Shown here: positions 1 through 7,615 of the stretch, piece by piece | Position numbering within the stretch: position 1 is the first letter of the stretch | How the letters are laid out: the number at the start of each line of letters is the position of its first letter | Source: Methanocorpusculum parvum | GTDB lineage: Archaea; Halobacteriota; Methanomicrobia; Methanomicrobiales; Methanocorpusculaceae | DNA length: 47,550 nucleotides | Assembly: GCA_002287215.1 (NCBI GenBank) | Contig: LMVO01000006.1 | Coordinates: 1 to 47,550, forward strand | Direction of reading: 5' to 3' | Position numbers and translations under genes: made by a program | Notes under the pieces: generated by a model | Databases searched by the model: none | What the model was told of the DNA's origin: nothing | Seen by the model: the letters and a program-made list of their open reading frames with translations, nothing else

Positions 1-181
1 CTGCGAGCGGGGGGTGTGCGGACGGGTATGCCTGTCCTGGTGCACGGTGTCCCATGATAAGTACAAGGTCCTCATCAGTAATATTACGAATCTTATCGAG
101 CTTTACGTTCGGGTTCATCTGGTTGCGACGAACTTCCGCGACGCGGGAGGTTCCCGGCCCGTATTGTGGTGTATATGCCAT
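1..181 (-). CDS. mcrG: Methyl-coenzyme M reductase gamma subunit, N-terminal part
   Basis: The first 60 codons of the gamma subunit of methyl-coenzyme M reductase (MCR), the nickel enzyme that releases methane; the rest lies beyond the left edge. The start MAYTPQYGPGTSRVAEVRR and the following stretch with MGHRAPGQAYPSAHPPL match the conserved McrG N-terminus. The ATG at 181 is preceded by a GAAGGA ribosome binding site. It follows mcrB directly, after a 94 bp spacer that contains a strong hairpin. In many methanogens mcrD and mcrC sit between mcrB and mcrG; here they are absent. The gene has no visible defect in the part seen. Confidence 0.93.
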   Translation of the reverse strand, partial: MAYTPQYGPGTSRVAEVRRNQMNPNVKLDKIRNITDEDLVLIMGHRAPGQAYPSAHPPLA

Positions 182-221
182 TTTTATGTTCCTTCGTAGA
201 TTTTTTCAATCATTCACGGAA

Positions 222-248
222 AAATCCGACCGATTACCGGTCGGATTT
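222..248 (-). other. Intercistronic hairpin between mcrB and mcrG
   Basis: Perfect 11 bp inverted repeat, AAATCCGACCG at 222-232 and CGGTCGGATTT at 238-248, with a 5 nt loop. It lies just after the mcrB stop codon and about 40 nt before mcrG. There is no U-run after it on the mcr transcript strand, so it looks more like an RNA processing or stability element than a terminator. That role is inference. Confidence 0.6.
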
Positions 249-275
249 GTCAGCTTCTGCTATACGGGTATTAAG

Positions 276-1589
276 TTATGCAACTTTTGCAATTGCCTGG
301 ATCGGGCGTGCAAACTCTTCGATCTTACCGAAGGTCTCACCATAGATCTTGGCGGTTCCTTCCGGAGAGAACATCTGAGTGCCTGCATCAAGTGCACATG
401 CTGCAACTGCACAAGGCATTGCGACACCTGCTGCGTGGCGGGTAACGACGTGGTTTCCGTTGAAGATACCAGGTCCTCCTCCACCATAGATGGAGTGGCT
501 GAAGAAGGAGAAACCAACGCCGGCTCCCATAACTCTTCCAAAGTCGGATCCCGGAAGTCCGGTTTCGTGTTCAAGAAGGTCGTTGAAGTAGAGTAACGTG
601 GAGGATGCAGCCTGTGCCATTCTTCCAGCTCCTGCATTGACCATGGTTGCGGCGAGGGTGCCGGCGGATGCGTAGGCGTTCCAGAGCATCGGGTCCTTGG
701 TCTCGTAGGGTTTGAAGTAGCCGCCTGGGGCTCCTGCAGTCTGCGTGATGACTTTGTCTTCCAGTGCACGCTCGACTAAGGACTGAACAACAGTACCGAC
801 AGTACCGGTCTGGCCGTTTGCTTTCACAATATCGTAGACGATGTTGTTGGCGTTGAGACCCTGGTAAGCAAAGAGTAAGAGCTGTGCACGCTCGAATGGG
901 CCGATTGCGTTACCCATCTCGAACTGACCTGCATGCTCGAAGGTGGATGCGAGGGCTGCACCCTGCATTGCGTTTCTGTGGGTCATCATTACAGTCTGGT
1001 TTGCCGGAATGTTACGAAGTGCATATCCAAGAGACTCGTTGTTCTGCGGGATGGACATGATCATAGAACATGCTCCGCCTGCGAGATCCATGGTGACCGG
1101 GTAAGTACCGAATGCTGCTGCTTTGACAGTGTTTGCGTTGAACATGTCAACGTTGAACTGCTCAACAACTGCGTAGGTCGTTGCTGCTGCTACAGAGGTA
1201 AGAGCTGCATCGTAGGTCGCAGCTGCTGCAATACGTGCCGAGGGGACTTTGACGAGCAGAAGTTTACCGCCGTTGAAGCGTTTGATCTCCGTGTCGTCAC
1301 CTGTTTCAACAGAGACGTACTCTTTGATCTTTGCTTCGATAGCATCGATATTTCCAAGGATATCAAGGTCAAGTTCGCGTCCGAGGATCTGCTGGTGCTT
1401 ACCGATCTTACCTGATTTCAGACCTTCCTGCATACCGCCAAGATTGACTGCAACGGAACGTTTTGTGTCGTCAATGATCTTCTTGACTGCCGGGTTCACA
1501 AGCGGGCTGATCCGCTCAAGGGATATATTACTCCGTAAGAGTTTACCATTGTCATCATATAAGTCGATGACATCCTTGTATTTTGCCAT
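276..1589 (-). CDS. mcrB: Methyl-coenzyme M reductase beta subunit
   Basis: Beta subunit of MCR, which forms the alpha2beta2gamma2 complex that reduces methyl-CoM with coenzyme B to methane and the heterodisulfide. The protein is 437 residues, the normal family length, starts MAKYKDVIDLYDDNGKLL, and keeps the strongly conserved glycine-rich stretch GGGGPGIFNGNHVVTRH near residue 370, part of the active-site channel in MCR structures. The start ATG has a weak AGGT upstream. The next gene on the transcript is mcrG, so this is an mcrBG(A) arrangement without mcrD/mcrC in between. A long AT-rich region lies upstream. MCR is normally among the most expressed methanogen proteins. The call does not distinguish mcr from the mrt isoenzyme; the missing mcrC could point to either. 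Confidence 0.95.
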   Translation of the reverse strand: MAKYKDVIDLYDDNGKLLRSNISLERISPLVNPAVKKIIDDTKRSVAVNLGGMQEGLKSGKIGKHQQILGRELDLDILGNIDAIEAKIKEYVSVETGDDTEIKRFNGGKLLLVKVPSARIAAAATYDAALTSVAAATTYAVVEQFNVDMFNANTVKAAAFGTYPVTMDLAGGACSMIMSIPQNNESLGYALRNIPANQTVMMTHRNAMQGAALASTFEHAGQFEMGNAIGPFERAQLLLFAYQGLNANNIVYDIVKANGQTGTVGTVVQSLVERALEDKVITQTAGAPGGYFKPYETKDPMLWNAYASAGTLAATMVNAGAGRMAQAASSTLLYFNDLLEHETGLPGSDFGRVMGAGVGFSFFSHSIYGGGGPGIFNGNHVVTRHAAGVAMPCAVAACALDAGTQMFSPEGTAKIYGETFGKIEEFARPIQAIAKVA

Positions 1590-1696
1590 AATGTTTACCT
1601 GTTTTTACTTCATGCAAATCGCATGCTTTTTACCGAACGGAGTTTTATTTAATGGGACAAAATCTGTTCCAAGGAGATTGGACAGACTTATTTTAC

Positions 1697-1740
1697 CAAT
1701 ATACATAATTAACACAAAATACTATCAATTAATATATTAG
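1697..1740 (-). promoter_or_regulatory. Probable mcr operon promoter region
   Basis: Two TATA-like boxes on the minus strand (centred near 1704 and 1735) lie 110-150 nt upstream of the mcrB start in the most AT-rich part of the spacer. Either would give an untranslated leader of roughly 80-120 nt. Which one is used cannot be told from sequence alone. Confidence 0.35.
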
Positions 1741-2205
1741 TAACAAAATAATCTCCAGTTCTCCATATTTGTTTTTTGTTAAATGATTTATATCTTGCTT
1801 TATTAGTCAAACATACTCTATTCTAAGCATTTCATTAAATGGTGGATATACGCTCTCATAAAGTCAAATCTGATAAATTTATATTGAACAAAGTGATACG
1901 ATTAATAACAGAAATATTACAATGTGGCAGGTTCGGAATTTTGTGGCCCGCATCTTGGTCCTATATTCGTGGACAAAAATCATTCGGCCGGTGTAGATGA
2001 TTCTATAATAGAATATGTCACGTCCCCTCTCGACTTCACTCCGTTTGTCTGATTTTTTGCCTAAAAAAAGTGTATTTCTGGTAATGCTGGAATTATTTCC
2101 AGCCATTTTTACTGATTTTTATCAGGAGGTCCTGTAACGATTCTATGGGAAAATGAGAGAAAACAGACTCTCGGATATCGAATATCCGGTTATTTGTCAT
2201 CCATC

Positions 2206-2217
2206 TTCCTGCAGGAA
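2206..2217. promoter_or_regulatory. TTCCTGCAGGAA palindrome, copy 1
   Basis: A perfect 12 bp palindrome about 100 bp past the end of the metal ATPase gene. The same 12 bp core occurs at 4530-4541, inside a longer palindrome upstream of the HMA/ATPase operon, so the two copies bracket the operon. An operator for a metal-responsive regulator is a reasonable guess; no regulator gene is adjacent. Confidence 0.4.
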
Positions 2218-2261
2218 ATATGTGTAGTTATGTGCGCTCTTGAGTTATTCCCCGTATCCTT

Positions 2262-2289
2262 AACCCCTCCGCGCCGTAAATGAGGGATT
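2262..2289 (-). terminator. Candidate terminator of the metal exporter operon
   Basis: On the minus strand AATCCCTC (2289-2282) pairs with GAGGGGTT (2269-2262), an 8 bp stem with one G-U pair and a 12 nt loop, 25 bp beyond the ATPase stop codon. No U-run follows, so this is a weak call. Confidence 0.3.
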
Positions 2290-2313
2290 AATCTTACATC
2301 TTCGAATCAGATC

Positions 2314-4224
2314 TCATAGGTGCCCGGGAGTTTTTTCCCCCTCCCTATCGCTTTTCAACGTCCTCATCGCATTCAGTATCGCAATGAACGCAACCCCTAC
2401 ATCTGCAAACACCGCTTCCCACATATTCGCGACACCCAGTGCAGCAAGGATCAGCACAAGGAACTTTACTCCGAGAGCGAACACGATGTTCTGGACAACG
2501 ATGTGCATTGTCCTGCGTGAGATATCTATCGCAGATATGATTTTCAGAGGGTCATCATCCATAAGGACGATATCGGCCGCTTCGATAGCCGCATCGGATC
2601 CAAGCGACCCCATCGCGATCCCGATATCGGCACGTGTAAGGACAGGAGCGTCATTGATCCCATCCCCGACAAAGGCCGCCGAGCTGCCTGCCCTTTGATT
2701 AGCCAGGATCCTCTCCATCACTGAGATCTTATCTTGGGGAAGAAGACCTGCATAATACTCGTCGATCCCCAATTCACGGGCAATTGAAGCCGCCGCAGGC
2801 GGAGAATCCCCGGTTAACATGACAACACGCCGGATACCACGTTTTTTCAATTCTGCAATTGCTCGAACGGCAGTAGGTTTGACTGTGTCGGCGATCACTA
2901 TCCAGCCGGCATACATTCCGTCAACGGCAACATGAATCACAGATCCTGCTGAATTCATATCTCCGGCATCGACCCCCAGTTCCTGCATAAATCCGGAGTT
3001 TCCTACTGCGATCCGGCGACCAAGATACAGGGCAGTAACACCATGGCCGGCATACTCGGAAATATCCGTCAGATCACCGGTATGGACAGGCTGCTGATAT
3101 GCAGCCCGTAACGAAACGGCGATCGGATGGGTGCTGTATGCTTCTGCATGTGCAGCAAATGCCAGCAGTTCACTCTCCGACATACCGACCGGATGTATCT
3201 CAGTTACGGAAAAACTTCCTTTGGTAAGCGTGCCTGTTTTATCGAAAACGAACGTGTCAGAGTTTGACAAAGCTTCCAGATACCTGCTTCCCTTCACCAG
3301 TATCCCGAATCGCGAAGTGCCTCCGATCCCGCCAAAGAAACTGAGCGGGATCGAGATAACGAGGGCGCACGGACAGGAGACAACGAGAAAGATCAAGGCT
3401 CTCTCTATCCAGATTGTAAACGGCTCGGCAAGGATCAGCGGTGGTATCACTGCCAAAACCAGAGCAGCAAGGACGACTGCGGGTGTGTAATACCGGGAAA
3501 ATCTTGTGATGAACTGCTCGGTTTTAGCCTTTTTACCTGCAGCACTCTCCACCAGCTCAAGAATACGCGTGACGGTGGATTCGCTCAGCGGCTTTGCTAC
3601 CCGAACATGAAGCACGCCGCTAACGTTGATACATCCGCTGATCACCTGATCTCCGACACCGACATTGCGGAGCAGGGATTCTCCGGTAAGTGAAGCAGTA
3701 TCCAGTTCTGACGAACCCGCGATCACCACGCCGTCGATTGGGACCCGGTCTCCTGCTTTGATCACGATATGATCTCCGACCTGCAGTTCATCGGGATCGA
3801 CGGAGACGATCACTCCTTCGCGCTCGATATATGCATGATCCGGGCTGATATCCATCAGATCAGCGATCGATCTGCGGGATTTCTCCACTGCATAACTCTG
3901 AAAAAGTTCCCCGATCTGATAAAAAAGCATCACTGCTACTGCCTCAGGATACTGTCCAAGGAAAAATGCCCCGATCGTCGCGATCGACATCAGAAAATGT
4001 TCATCAAAAACATTGCCGTGAAGAATATTTTTACCGGCACGCAGAAGTACATCCCCGCCGATCGCAAGATAAACGGCAAGAAACAGCACAAACTCGGCAT
4101 ACTGCGAGTAGGATTCGGGAAAGACCCCGCTTGCTGAGAGCAAAACGGCGATAGCAAAGAAAACCGACGCTGCGATTATCCGATACAGTGATCGGCGCTG
4201 TTTTTTTGTTAGAGTAATAGTCAT
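2314..4224 (-). CDS. Heavy-metal translocating P1B-type ATPase (Zn/Cd/Pb type)
   Basis: Inner-membrane pump that exports soft divalent metals using ATP. In order the 636-residue protein shows a hydrophobic N-terminal region with two membrane pairs, the actuator-domain TGES (about 180-183), the membrane metal motif SCPCAL (CPC at 284-286), the phosphorylated aspartate in DKTGTLT (D328), the P1B-specific HP dipeptide (366-367) and the hinge motif GDGINDAP (about 530). The CPC motif in this sequence context suggests ZntA/CadA-like specificity; copper is less likely but not excluded. It has no N-terminal HMA domain. That domain is encoded separately by the gene just upstream (13 bp away), whose stop codon overlaps the GGAG ribosome binding site of this gene, so the two are surely co-transcribed. 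Confidence 0.92.
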   Translation of the reverse strand: MTITLTKKQRRSLYRIIAASVFFAIAVLLSASGVFPESYSQYAEFVLFLAVYLAIGGDVLLRAGKNILHGNVFDEHFLMSIATIGAFFLGQYPEAVAVMLFYQIGELFQSYAVEKSRRSIADLMDISPDHAYIEREGVIVSVDPDELQVGDHIVIKAGDRVPIDGVVIAGSSELDTASLTGESLLRNVGVGDQVISGCINVSGVLHVRVAKPLSESTVTRILELVESAAGKKAKTEQFITRFSRYYTPAVVLAALVLAVIPPLILAEPFTIWIERALIFLVVSCPCALVISIPLSFFGGIGGTSRFGILVKGSRYLEALSNSDTFVFDKTGTLTKGSFSVTEIHPVGMSESELLAFAAHAEAYSTHPIAVSLRAAYQQPVHTGDLTDISEYAGHGVTALYLGRRIAVGNSGFMQELGVDAGDMNSAGSVIHVAVDGMYAGWIVIADTVKPTAVRAIAELKKRGIRRVVMLTGDSPPAAASIARELGIDEYYAGLLPQDKISVMERILANQRAGSSAAFVGDGINDAPVLTRADIGIAMGSLGSDAAIEAADIVLMDDDPLKIISAIDISRRTMHIVVQNIVFALGVKFLVLILAALGVANMWEAVFADVGVAFIAILNAMRTLKSDREGEKTPGHL

Positions 4225-4236
4225 AGAACGGATTCG

Positions 4237-4455
4237 TTACTCCTTGATGAAACAGTCGGGCTCAACCCGTCTGCAGATGACCGCAGCTTCTTTGAGGATA
4301 TCGGGAAAACGCCCCTCATCCGCATCGAGAACAAGCCGCCTGGTCATGAAACTGATACTCGCCTCATGAACGCCCTCGATCTTTCTTATCCCGTTTTCCA
4401 TAACTGCTGCACAGTGTGCGCAGTCAAGATTTTCCAGTTTGAAACTCTTTTTCAT
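4237..4455 (-). CDS. Free-standing heavy-metal-associated (HMA) domain protein
   Basis: A 72-residue protein with one HMA/CopZ-like ferredoxin-fold domain; the metal-binding motif is LDCAHCA (Cys-x-x-Cys). It starts MKKSFKLENLDC. A start six codons upstream is possible, but TTGGAG lies correctly spaced before the ATG at 4455, which decides the start. It is the first gene of a two-gene operon with the P1B ATPase, which lacks this domain, so it probably acts as the detached metal-binding module or as a chaperone handing metal to the pump. The palindrome at 4527-4544 lies about 70 bp upstream. Confidence 0.88.
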   Translation of the reverse strand: MKKSFKLENLDCAHCAAVMENGIRKIEGVHEASISFMTRRLVLDADEGRFPDILKEAAVICRRVEPDCFIKE

Positions 4456-4526
4456 AATAGTCTCCAAATACATATCACCGTTGGATTGCCGGCGGTATTA
4501 AGCAAAAAGTGACTCGGAGAACAGGT

Positions 4527-4544
4527 AGTTTCCTGCAGGAAACT
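4527..4544. promoter_or_regulatory. 18 bp perfect palindrome upstream of the metal exporter operon
   Basis: AGTTTCCTGCAGGAAACT reads the same on both strands. It lies about 70 bp upstream of the HMA gene start, just above a TATA-like TTAATA (4497-4502, minus strand), a suitable position for a regulator binding site. Its TTCCTGCAGGAA core recurs at 2206-2217. It also lies about 45 bp upstream of the symporter TATA box on the other strand, so it could act on either transcript. Confidence 0.55.
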
Positions 4545-4588
4545 GCATATAGGGATGAAATCTGCCTATTCCGGCAATACGCTCATTA

Positions 4589-4596
4589 TTTATAGA
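4589..4596 (+). promoter_or_regulatory. TATA box for the leader RNA/symporter transcript
   Basis: TTTATAGA in an AT-rich setting. Transcription would start near 4615-4620, giving a leader of about 185 nt before the first coding sequence at 4804. Confidence 0.5.
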
Positions 4597-4614
4597 TAAA
4601 ACTCAAACCATGTG

Positions 4615-4735
4615 AACGATTCTCATGGACGTAGAACGCACGAGTAATTCATGCGGCATTCTATCTACGTTCCACGTTTTCTTTTTCTTCTTTAGATAGG
4701 AGAACCACCGTTACGTTCGCGTATCATGGTTCTCC
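4615..4735 (+). ncRNA. Structured leader, possible attenuator or small RNA
   Basis: From the expected transcript start, TGGACGTAGA (4626-4635) pairs with TCTACGT-T-CCA (4664-4674) with one bulged base, and CGCA (4637-4640) pairs with TGCG (4652-4655) inside. A U-rich tract follows at 4676-4693, which together resembles an intrinsic terminator. A second hairpin, GGAGAACCA (4699-4707) with TGGTTCTCC (4727-4735), follows. The arrangement would fit either a short RNA ending near 4693 or a conditional terminator upstream of the symporter. No known riboswitch class is recognised. Confidence 0.4.
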
Positions 4736-4803
4736 GCTTGATCTGATACAGCGACCGTATGGTGTCGAAAATGCTCGAATCATCCAAAACTAGGTGAATT
4801 TCT

Positions 4804-4932
4804 ATGTTAGGCATCAGTGACCCGTGGGTATGGATGACATACCTCATCTGCTTGATAGCACTGCTATTCTGCGGAATCTACGGATACATAAATTGGAACA
4901 AGGACAGTGATGATGATGACGGTAAGCACTGA
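4804..4932 (+). CDS. Symporter small accessory protein (42 residues)
   Basis: Microprotein starting MLGISDPWVWMTYLICLIAL, with one membrane helix (about residues 11-28) and an acidic tail ending DSDDDDGKH. The ATG at 4804 has a good AGGTGA ribosome binding site. It overlaps the start of the sodium:solute symporter gene by about 20 nt in another frame, so translation is probably coupled. Short proteins of this shape directly upstream of SSS-family symporters are known as symporter small accessory proteins; they are thought to be needed for transporter stability or assembly. Size, sequence type and position all fit. Confidence 0.75.
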   Translation: MLGISDPWVWMTYLICLIALLFCGIYGYINWNKDSDDDDGKH

Positions 4933-6490
4933 GCTAACGATCGGCATCGTCGCATTCTACCTTGTGATGATCATAGGTATCGGATATTACGGATATAGAC
5001 GAACAAAAAAAGTTGAAGACTACATGGTTGCCGGACGAAATACGCATCCGGTTATAATTGCCCTATCCTACGGAGCCACGTTCATCAGCACATCTGCCAT
5101 CATCGGTTTTGGCGGGACATCCGCTCAATACGGAATGAGTCTGATGTGGCTGACCGTATTGTGTATCGTGGTCGGGGTGATCATCGCCTTTATATGCATG
5201 GGGAAACGGATCAGACGGATCGGAAAAGATCTTGGAGCCCTGACCTATCCTGAACTCCTCGGTAAGATGTATGGATCGAAGAAGATCATCTATGCTACCG
5301 GCGCGATCTTTGTCGCAGCAATGCCTCTGTACACAGCGGCAGTGCTGATCGGCGGGGCACGTTTCATTGAAACGACCCTGGGTATCCCGTACATGACAGC
5401 CCTGCTCGGTTTTGCCGGAGTTGTTGCGTTGTATGTCGTAATAGGCGGCCTGATGGCCGTCATGTACACCGATGCGGTCCAGGGAGCGATCATGCTCGTC
5501 GGTATGGGTGTTCTGCTTGTGCTGACCTACATCTATCTCGGAGGCGTGACAGCGGCTAACAGTGCACTTGACTCAATGGGATCTCTCGTTCCAAGCACAC
5601 TCTCCTCAATGGGTATGACCGGCTGGACCTCCATGCCGGAGTTCGGATCTCCTATCTGGATGACGGTCATTACGACGCTCGTTCTCGGCGTGGGAGTGGG
5701 CGTCCTTGCACAGCCTCAGCTTGCGGTAAGATTCATGACAGCAAAAGACGGCAAATCGCTGAACCGTGCAATTCCTATCGGCGCTCTCTTCATCGTGATG
5801 ATGACGGGAGTAGCGTTCACCGTCGGACCTCTGACGAATGTGTATTTCATGGATACAGTTGGGATGCTCGCGATCGATGCTGCCGGAGGGAATGCAGACT
5901 CGATCATTCCGCTGTACATCAACTCGGCGATGCCTGAACTCTTTGTTATCATCTTCATGCTCACGCTGCTTTCGGCCGCCATGTCGACCTTATCATCCCT
6001 CCTGCATACCATGGGTACCACACTCGGCGGGGATATCTTTGCCAGAATGAAAGGGGTTCGCTACTCGATCAGGGCAAACCAGATCGGTATCGTGGTCATG
6101 ATGATCGCCAGTGTTATACTCGCGGTGATGATGCCTGGAAGTATCATTGCACGGGCAACCGCCATGTTTATGGGTCTGTGTACTGCAGCCCTTCTTCCGG
6201 CTTTCGTTCATGGGATCACCTCAAAGAATCCGTCCTATCTTGCTGCAAAATGGAGTATGACTGCAGGTGCCGGAGGCTGGCTTCTTTGGGCCGTCTTCTG
6301 CCACTTGGCGGAATCAAAAATGCTTGGGATCTGTCATGCACTATTCGGGGTAGACTCTCTCGTCAGTTCACCTTGGTGTTATCTCGACCCGCTGGTCGTC
6401 GGAGTCGTCCTCTCGGTCACTATCCTTCTTGTCCTGATTCCTATGGACAAGCATAAGATAACGCATGAGGATCAGATGAGACTGACATAA
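4910..6490 (+). CDS. Sodium:solute symporter, SSS family
   Basis: An integral membrane carrier that couples sodium entry to uptake of an organic solute. It is about 526 residues with some 13 hydrophobic helices. The SSS hallmarks include the N-terminal YMVAGRN segment, the stretch SYGATFISTSAIIGFGG in the sodium-binding region, and a conserved LLSAAMSTLSSLLHTMGTT helix around residue 365. Possible starts are GTG at 4907 and ATG at 4910, 4913 and 4916; the AAGGA motif upstream suits 4910 or 4913. The first codons overlap the small accessory protein gene. The substrate cannot be told from sequence; related proteins carry proline, pantothenate, acetate or sugars. Confidence 0.9.
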   Translation: MMMTVSTELTIGIVAFYLVMIIGIGYYGYRRTKKVEDYMVAGRNTHPVIIALSYGATFISTSAIIGFGGTSAQYGMSLMWLTVLCIVVGVIIAFICMGKRIRRIGKDLGALTYPELLGKMYGSKKIIYATGAIFVAAMPLYTAAVLIGGARFIETTLGIPYMTALLGFAGVVALYVVIGGLMAVMYTDAVQGAIMLVGMGVLLVLTYIYLGGVTAANSALDSMGSLVPSTLSSMGMTGWTSMPEFGSPIWMTVITTLVLGVGVGVLAQPQLAVRFMTAKDGKSLNRAIPIGALFIVMMTGVAFTVGPLTNVYFMDTVGMLAIDAAGGNADSIIPLYINSAMPELFVIIFMLTLLSAAMSTLSSLLHTMGTTLGGDIFARMKGVRYSIRANQIGIVVMMIASVILAVMMPGSIIARATAMFMGLCTAALLPAFVHGITSKNPSYLAAKWSMTAGAGGWLLWAVFCHLAESKMLGICHALFGVDSLVSSPWCYLDPLVVGVVLSVTILLVLIPMDKHKITHEDQMRLT

Positions 6491-6599
6491 ACCATCCCTT
6501 TTTTTATCATAGGCTTTTTGCTGAAAGCTATGTTCTTCTTGAGGAAAATTCCCGGATCCCGGGTGGGATTGTTTATACCATATAAAAAAAGAGAAAGGA

Positions 6600-7472
6600 T
6601 CAGGCGTTTCCGATCCAGTAAGCTACTTTGTCAGGGTTTGCATCGATCCATGCTTTTGCGGCATCCTTCTCAGACATTCCTCCGGCGATCGCATTCATCA
6701 CCGAGGTGATGTCGGCAGTCGTCCATTCGAATCTGCTCAGGATTCCATATGCCTTCGGGTCATCGGTCTTCAGATCAAGACGTGAAAGTGTCACGATGTC
6801 CTCAGCTCCGCCGTAGACACCCTTTGGATCCTCAAGGAACTTGAGATCATACCGGCTGAACTTCCAGTGCGGCGACCATCCGGTCACAACGATCCATTCA
6901 TTTTTATTGATCGCTGACGCGAGTTCAGCCGCCATGCCTGCACTGCTGCTCGTCACCAGAGTGAAATCGAGATCATACTCGTTAATTGCCTGTTCGGTTC
7001 GGGATGTAATACCTGCTCCCGGCTCGATGCCGACAATCCTCTTGTCAAACGAATCGGCAGCGCTGTTCAGCTCCTCGATCGAGTCGATCGTTACATAGGA
7101 CGGGACAACAAGACCGATGCGTGCCGCACCCTTGATGTTTTCATGCACATAATCGATTTTGTCTCCGTAGGAGTTCCAGTAGTTCTCATGAGTATACGGC
7201 AGCCATCCGGTCGTCGTAAAATCAACATCTCCTTTTGCAAGTGCCTGGAAGAGCGGGCCTGCATCGACCGCGACGAGCGTGACGTCATAACCTGCTTCTT
7301 CGAATACCTGTTTCATTACATTTGTACTGGCAATAGCGCAGTCCCATGTGACATACCCGATGCTGATCTCTTTTGCTGGTTCAGACGGCTGGGAAACACA
7401 CCCCGCAGTGAAAAGAACGAGCAGTACGAGAAGCCCGGTGATTATGATCAGTGTTGTTTTCTTTTGATTCAT
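6600..7472 (-). CDS. Glycine betaine/choline-type ABC transporter substrate-binding lipoprotein
   Basis: The extracytoplasmic receptor of an osmolyte importer of the ProU/OpuA class. The 290-residue protein has a signal peptide with a lipobox (LFTAGC, Cys25), so it is probably lipid-anchored outside the membrane. The OpuAC/ProX-type body begins ISIGYVTWDCAIASTNVMK and contains TTGWLPYTHENYW and VTGWSPHWKFSRYDL. The repeated tryptophans are typical of the aromatic cage that holds quaternary ammonium groups. The ATG has a GGAGAT ribosome binding site. It is the last gene of ATPase-permease-receptor on the minus strand, separated from the permease by 143 bp containing a hairpin, which may allow a different expression level. 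Confidence 0.92.
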   Translation of the reverse strand: MNQKKTTLIIITGLLVLLVLFTAGCVSQPSEPAKEISIGYVTWDCAIASTNVMKQVFEEAGYDVTLVAVDAGPLFQALAKGDVDFTTTGWLPYTHENYWNSYGDKIDYVHENIKGAARIGLVVPSYVTIDSIEELNSAADSFDKRIVGIEPGAGITSRTEQAINEYDLDFTLVTSSSAGMAAELASAINKNEWIVVTGWSPHWKFSRYDLKFLEDPKGVYGGAEDIVTLSRLDLKTDDPKAYGILSRFEWTTADITSVMNAIAGGMSEKDAAKAWIDANPDKVAYWIGNA

Positions 7473-7493
7473 AGATTATCTCCATTAATGATT

Positions 7494-7511
7494 ACCCCCA
7501 GTAAAGGGGGT
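7494..7511 (-). other. Intercistronic hairpin before the betaine-binding protein gene
   Basis: ACCCCC (7494-7499) and GGGGGT (7506-7511) form a GC-rich 6 bp hairpin with a 6 nt loop, about 20 nt upstream of the binding-protein start. It could protect a processed mRNA for the more abundant receptor; that is inference. Confidence 0.4.
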
Positions 7512-7615
7512 GAATAATACCTGAAGGATGCATGACTCTCATAGCGGTCATACACTCTCCATCGTGTTTGACGGGGTTTCGTTTTTTTATGCGGATACGG
7601 GAACGCACGTTCCTG

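Larger units (their letters stand above)
1590..2313. other. Long AT-rich spacer upstream of mcrB
   Basis: 724 bp without a gene I can support. The mcrB-proximal 150 bp is very AT-rich and holds TATA-like stretches for the minus strand at 1697-1710 (TATGTATATT) and 1731-1740 (AATATATT). A CATGC-5 nt-GCATG hairpin sits at 1612-1626. Further up are an inverted repeat CGGATAT-CGA-ATATCCG at 2172-2188 and a TTCCTGCAGGAA palindrome at 2206-2217. A 75-codon minus-strand reading frame at 1879-2106 has no ribosome binding site and no recognisable product. Confidence 0.5.

Noticed and set aside
1879..2106. 75-codon minus-strand frame in the mcrB upstream spacer
   Set aside because: No ribosome binding site, no recognisable family, composition like the surrounding AT-rich non-coding DNA.
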